From assembly GCA_020055645.1 (NCBI GenBank), contig CM034546.1, positions 136,669,875 to 136,733,874 of the forward strand: DNA of 64,000 nt. The letters are read 5' to 3'. The notes under the pieces are model-generated. The model saw only the letters and a list, made by a program, of their open reading frames with translations. It ran no database searches and was not told the origin of the DNA. This DNA comes from Tomocerus qinae. Taxonomy: Eukaryota > Arthropoda > Collembola > Entomobryomorpha > Tomoceridae. Of this stretch, positions 58,527 to 64,000 are shown one piece after another; within the stretch, counting starts at the first letter, position 1; each line of letters starts with the position of its first letter. A program made the translations under genes and the position numbers.

Positions 58527-60050
58527 TTAAGGGACCATTTTCAAAAATTCTTCAGCCTTCTTTGGTTCCAGATTTTTCAAAGCCTCGCTAGCTTGATCAA
58601 GAATGGAAAGAATATTGGTTTTTCCTACATTTGCTTGTCTCTTAACGTAGACTTCTTTGATTAAATCAAGTTCCCAGTTGCCATACGGGACTCCCAAAGT
58701 ATTTTGCAGTACATTAAGGAATCCATTGCCAAATTCCTTGGTTGGCTCAATCATAGTACCTTTTAGTAATTAAAATTGTTAACACATAAATCTTTTGAAT
58801 TGTAACATAATAATTAAAATTGCGACTTACCTTCTCCATAGTCATTCCACGTGGCAGCTTGAATCCATTGAACCTCGTCAAATTGGAGGGCCATGTTGAG
58901 AGTGTCTTGAAATGTTTTTGTGCCTTCGTGTTGGATGATCCATCCTGGATGACCTGGCCATCCTCCTTGTTGGTAGAAATCATGGAATCCTGGATAAGCT
59001 ACTCCAAACTTTACTTGCAGACCTTCCCGGTATCTGTAGAAGTTTTCTAATCCAAGCATGAAATTGACGTAGATCCAGGGATATTCTCCAACAGCACTAA
59101 AACAGTTTTTCAATTTAGGATTAGAAATACTTTACAAATCAGAATTCTGGAAAATTAGCTTTACCTTCCTGCAGTTTGTTCATACTGATTCCAAAGAGTG
59201 AGGAAAGTTGGTTTTGGACTAAGTGGTGTAAAAATTGCGGGCCAATCTGAATCTCTGAGTGTTTGTGGTCCAAAGGTCATCAGTAATGGGGCTCCGTTGA
59301 TGTGGACGTAATTATTCATTCGGAAATAATTATTTTGCAGCCATTCCATGTCTTGTCTGCCTTGGGCAATAACATCCGTGATGAAACCCGCATCGCGTGC
59401 CATACCTACCCGAATCATAATAGATACAAAAATTAGAGTAGTTCGGATTAAACTGGATAATTTTAAAATCTAAAAATGCTTAAAATGTAATGCAACGCCC
59501 ACCTAAATTATGATCTTCATAAACGATAGCGAATTCCATATCGTAACTCCACAATTTTTGGATGAATCTATCTGCATTTTGCATGTTCTTCGGGTAGTCC
59601 CAAGCGATAGTTGTCCCTGGCCAGTCCATTAGTACTCCATCGACTCCTGCGTATTTCATCATTTGTATTTGGTAGTCGATGAGTGCCTCACTTCCCGAAC
59701 CATAAGGTCCAATGTCTGGATAGTAGTGGGCAGCAATTTGGCGTTTGCCATCGACGATAATATCCGGATCCATTCTTGCCATTGTCCAGTGCTGACCCCA
59801 ATTACCTTAATGCACAAAATCCTCTATTAATACCATGGAGACATAAATTATAAAATTCTGAATAATTAAAAACGAACCAACCATCTTCACTTGTTTCCTT
59901 TGATTCAAACCACGGCATTAAATGGATGTACATCTTTTTGTTAATCAATTTTGGCACGAATTTCATTCCGGTAGCATTTTTTGATATAGTGAATGCAGAT
60001 GTGGCAATTGCCAAAGTTGACAATGCCAACAACACTTTTATTGCACCCAT
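58527..60050 (-). CDS. Secreted glycoside hydrolase, GH99/GH71-like
   Basis: Five exons, 59882-60050, 59503-59805, 59165-59405, 58831-59096 and 58527-58759, phases 1/1/2/1, 403 residues. A signal peptide (MGAIKVLLALSTLAIATSA) precedes a (beta/alpha)8-type catalytic domain: MYIHLMPWFESKE, NWGQHW, AHYYPDIGPYGS, YAGVDGVLMDWPGT, FAIVYEDHNLG, YVHINGAPLLMTFGP, GYPGFHDFY-type (VAYPGFHDFYQQGG) and AATWNDYGEG. This order is that of the GH99/GH71-like superfamily (endo-alpha-mannosidase and alpha-1,3-glucanase relatives). Candidate acidic residues are those in MDWPG and WNDYGEG. Substrate not determinable; fungal or plant polysaccharide digestion is an inference, supported by the AA15 gene next to it. 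No defect seen. Confidence 0.85.
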
Positions 60051-61292
60051 TGTTTATTTAGATGTTTCTGGTTTCGGTGACAGGAAAGAAATAACAGAAA
60101 TGAATAGGTAACTTCGCTTTTTGTAATGCTTTTTGCTTAATCTGCTTGGTGCTTGTCACAAGGAGGTATGACAAAATAATCATGCAATTAATTAATCATT
60201 TATCAAATTGTCACTTCAATCCAGTTTCAATATGAGTTGGCCGCTTTTTGCATTTTCATATCTGAATAAATCATAAGTTATTAAGTTTACAATGATCAAC
60301 TTCTGAGCATATTCAGTATAGGTATACACAGTTAATTGATTTTGATGGATGAATTTAATGATAATGCGAGAAGAGAACAAACAACATTTATTCACATGGG
60401 ACAGATATTAATTTAGTGTGTGGTCGTTGTAATTCAAATTATTTTCCTTGGTCGTCCTTCGAATGAAAAGTGATTTATTTATAATATTATCAAAACTGCT
60501 TCATGTTGTATGTTACCAGTCAGCGTTTGAGCATGCAGTAAAATCTGTTGTGGTACAAAAGCAAGCTTTTACCAAAACACACAATGTATATGAAACCTTA
60601 TGTTTTATTATACAATACAGCCAATTCATCTTAAACACTTCAGCTACCTATTCTACATTGCACTGCACTCATGAAATTGTAAATGTGATACTATGCATAA
60701 CTACTTTCCTATTTCTGGAATTGGAATGGTTATTAGAATAATTATAAAGTCCTAAAAATTTCAACCTTAAAATCATTCATACTGAACAGTGAGATTTTAT
60801 CTGTAGATTGCTTATTTATTGTCAATCTAATTTGCTTTTATAACAGTATACGATTTTTTAGCAATTATTATAAGACAATACAATTATTTACTTATTATTT
60901 TCTCAGTTAGTAGCAATCATAAAATAAATACTAAGTATCACTACAAACAAAATACTACATCTACGTTTACCATGAAAATTTCTGTTTCGTTCACTAACCA
61001 TAAGTCACTAACCATAAATATTATTGGTGCATATTTAAATTATTATCAGACGTGCTGACAAATAGATAGTAAGCTAACAATCAAGAAAATCGGTCAAAGT
61101 AAATAATATCATATAGATTATAATAAATAATAATTAATTAATAATAATAAATTAGAAGGGAATACATAACCTAACTCTACTTTTGAAACCTAAATGTTAT
61201 GGCATTCTTGTAGAAAGCGTAGCTTAACCATTTATATTTCTATAGTGAGGTAATATTGTATACAATGCATGTTTCTTTGCTGACAATTATTT
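60051..61292. other. Intergenic between hydrolase and F-box gene
   Basis: AT-rich, including 61100-61160 (TAATAAATAATAATTAATTA). A 97-codon + frame at 60448-60741 has no recognisable domain. It must contain the GH promoter and the F-box 3' UTR. Confidence 0.5.
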
Positions 61293-62946
61293 TTAAAGTA
61301 TACTGAAAGGATTAGGACGAACCATTAGGGTAATTCTTTTATCAGCTACTGGTGGGCTGCATGGAATTCCTCTGCCGTTTTCAAAAGCGTAGAAGTCCGC
61401 CTTTTCGTCAACCACTTTGGACAGAGGAGAGTGCTGAACAGATGTAGCATTTTTATCCCACCTGAACTTTCCCAGGGTCATTCGTTGGGTAGGATGGCTT
61501 TGTATAAATTCCACTAAATTGTTAATCACGTCAGACTTGTAGAAGTTCGACGCGATTATATGCTTTGGTTTTAAACTATTTAGAACCTCTTCCAAACATT
61601 TTACAAAGTCGAGGTTGCAGGAATTAAAAGATACAACGTCAACGCCCGATTCTTTTTCACCGATTATTTTCACATCCTGTTGCATTTTGATTTCCTTTAC
61701 GCCAGTTGGTAAACAATTTGCATCAACAATTGCTCCCAAATTGCATTTCAATTCCACATATTTTAGCTTTGGTAGGTCAACTGGAAATGTGCCTGTGTTC
61801 TTAAAACATTTGAAATGACTACAGTACAAGTTTTCCATTGCCAATGGAAGAAACGAAACATCGATTTCCGAAGGAGAGGATATAAAATTTTTGATTTTTA
61901 AATTCCTTACGCTGTGATCGATTGTAAACATTGCATTCTTAATTGTCCACCTTGAATTTTCCAGGTTTTTCATATTCTTGGTGGAATAAATGTCAAGTTG
62001 GTTCAAAGATATGTCTTCTTGACTCATGTCCAGCTTGTACATCAGTCCAAATATCGCTAACTTTTCAATTCTTTTGAAATTTATATACTTGTTTACCAGA
62101 CTTTCTTCTTCTTCATTTCCATTCACGACAAACTTTACATTTTCTAGAGAAATTTCTTTTGGTGATATTTTTTGTCCACTGTAGATTACCTTACAATCCT
62201 TTAACCTGACGATGTCAACAGTAGAAAGCTTATCCATCGAAAAGGTTACTACAGGGTGACCTTTAAAAGTACGGATGGTCAATTTCTTTAGCGATGGGGA
62301 AATTAGTGGACTTATATCCCACTCTTTCAATTTATTTTTTCCTTCGTCAACAAAAATAGGCCAATCCATTTTTAACTCCCTGATAAACCTTCCCAATCCG
62401 TTGCTAAAGAATTCAGTCAACACCAACGTTGTCCACGGAATGGGACCAACGAATGACGCGGCTGTGAATGGAATGTTAGAGTCCGACATCAGCCATTTGA
62501 AAAATGAATTGATATCTGCAGGAACTTCTCTAGTCGTGGATCCGTCCTCATTCTCTTTGTAAACAACATTTTCACTCCCATCGACCAGAACCAATTTTTG
62601 ACGTACAGAAATGAAGTTGACTTTCGCTTTCGCTCTGAAGGATATTTGGGATGCCTTTTCAAAATCCCAGCAAACCATTCGAAAATTTTTCATATCGGTA
62701 ACACTAAGGAATTTGCAAATTTTGCGAAGGATCTATGGACATAAAATCAAAACGTTAAGTAATAACAAAGTTCTATTAAGACACCATATAACAGCTTTGG
62801 TATTTATTTCCCCGTGATTGTTTCTTTATAATTAGAAATAATCAAAAATACTATACCAAATCATTTGCAAAAAGCTTTTCTGCATAATTTGCATTGTTAC
62901 TAATTTCTCCGTCCTCATCCCCGGTTGAACTTTTCTGGATATCCAT
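61293..62946 (-). CDS. F-box protein with NLR-like leucine-rich C-terminal region
   Basis: Exons 62857-62946 and 61293-62732, phase 0, 509 residues. The F-box is completed only by splicing: EKLFANDL from exon 1 joins ILRKICKFLSVTDMKNFRMV, then CWDFEKAS (about 22-60). F-box proteins are substrate adaptors of SCF ubiquitin ligases, binding Skp1 through this motif. The remaining 440 residues are leucine-rich beta repeats. They match the CARD-NB-ARC gene at 38830-43520: CKVIYSGQKISPKEISL against CFILLQNGRQISPMEIDL; LKYVELK..CLP against LTKVELR..CMP; LKPKHII against LKPDNII; and the tail KADFYAFENGRG against KAEFYIFENQKGR. So this is the same putative recognition region on a different output domain. 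Ligand unknown. Intact frame. Confidence 0.82.
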
Positions 62947-64000
62947 GTTTGCGATTTGAATTTTTTAATTTTCGTAGAAAACTAAATTGAATTCTAGTGT
63001 CAAATTAAATTTAAGGTAAATAATTTTATATTAAAGTGGTCTTCCGGCTCACAAAACAGGTCCACTAAATGCTGACTTACAAACCTAAAATTCGGAAAAA
63101 ATCAAAACACAAATAAATATTGGATGGTCATTGGTCAGGTCAGGTGTGCAAGAATTTTCGAAAAAACCTCAACAAAATTATATGTACATAATTATAATAA
63201 TTTTCTTATCTTTCGTTTCGCTTACCTTCCGCTTCCATCGACCGCATTACAAATCTTCAAAAAATATGATTTCTAACCTGGATTACATGTTTCGACTCAA
63301 TTAGTTACAAAACAATTCATTCCATTCAGCAAACAATCAAAAATTCAAAAGTGGAATGTGAAATATGTTGTCAAGATTTAAACTTTTCGCGGGTTTTCAT
63401 TTATCCGGTCTAAATCCAGCCTCAAAATTCTAGTGTATTATACAATACACTTTTATGATATTCCGATTCCCACACTGCCCCTAACGACCTTTCTTAAATA
63501 AATCCATTCCATATTTGTCTATCGTCTTGATCCAATCCAAATTCACACATAATTATTTATTTCAATCTTTTCAATTTTTTATAGATTCATGCCTCGTCCA
63601 CCTCAACTGATGATATCTTTTATTGGATATCAGTGTATCAGTCAAAATTACTTGCTTGTATTTGGAATAAGCATGCAATAAAAACTTTATTAGCGTGACT
63701 CTATCCTATTGATCATATACATATAATAATTATCTACATATAATGTACTATATGCGGTTGCGGAAGCCAGAGAACAAAAAAGTACCTTTTACGATTTGGA
63801 CTTGTTTTATACCGTTTTATCTTTTCATTATATTAACTATTTTTAATAAGCAAGTTTTTGTTTTTTATTACGTTCTGATATCTTGTTTAGTGTAAATGTG
63901 CATGTACAATTTTAATTTTACAGGGTTCGTCACTCTCAATTCTGCACATTAAATGTTTTCCATTCGTGATTGTGAGTCAGCTCACTAGGTCTTGGTATTG
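62947..64000. other. Upstream flank, no gene seen
   Basis: DNA upstream of the F-box gene to the window edge. No frame of useful length, no repeat structure. It must include the F-box promoter. Confidence 0.5.

Noticed and set aside
1-64000. tRNA and rRNA genes
   Set aside because: Scanned by eye for B-box (GGTTCRANNCC) and paired cloverleaf arms on both strands; none convincing. A run of tRNAscan-SE would settle it.

Overview
The window is AT-rich eukaryotic DNA with short GT-AG introns, many about 50-100 bp, and a mix of housekeeping genes, tandem gene families and small foldback elements. The genes are animal and arthropod-like: FARSB, ZCCHC9, a MOXD1-type DOMON/copper monooxygenase, a gustatory-receptor-like 7TM protein, ionotropic-receptor-like proteins, an AA15 LPMO and a fibrinogen-related lectin. 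A GH99/71-like hydrolase, an AA15 LPMO and a CARD-NB-ARC protein together make a springtail (Collembola) the best guess. This is inference from gene content; no species marker is visible.

Layout. 0-13 kb: the 3' end of FARSB (+), a GR-like receptor (-), a small secreted protein with a duplicated tail (-), ZCCHC9 (-), then a 12-exon MOXD1-like gene (-) in which three of the six expected copper ligands are replaced. 15-20 kb: an intact single-exon ionotropic-receptor-like gene and a truncated paralogue, both +. The paralogue ends inside an inverted copy of the DNA that lies directly upstream of the intact gene's ATG. 22-38 kb and 44-46 kb: a family of four-exon, four-TM proteins on the - strand (five intact, two relics), spread partly by a tandem segmental duplication and carrying several foldback/TIR elements.

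38.8-43.5 kb: a two-exon CARD-NB-ARC receptor of 1373 residues with a long leucine-rich repeat region. 46-48.1 kb: a 132-133 bp satellite array that reverses orientation in its middle. 51.5-56.1 kb: an eight-exon coiled-coil fibrinogen-related lectin (+), including a 37-bp microexon. 56.4-60.1 kb: an AA15 LPMO and a GH99/71-like hydrolase (-). 61.3-62.9 kb: an F-box protein (-) whose leucine-rich region and C-terminal tail are clearly homologous to those of the CARD-NB-ARC receptor.

The most unusual signal is that shared sensor-like region. One NLR-type receptor and one F-box protein 18 kb away use the same repeat architecture and the same C-terminal motif, as if one recognition module had been joined to a CARD/ATPase output and to a ubiquitin-ligase output. 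Next in interest are the MOXD1 gene with lost copper ligands, the gene truncation by inverted promoter-proximal DNA, and a transposon insertion in one four-TM gene whose empty site is preserved in its paralogue. Exon boundaries were set by hand from splice signals, reading frame and family comparison; no database search was run.
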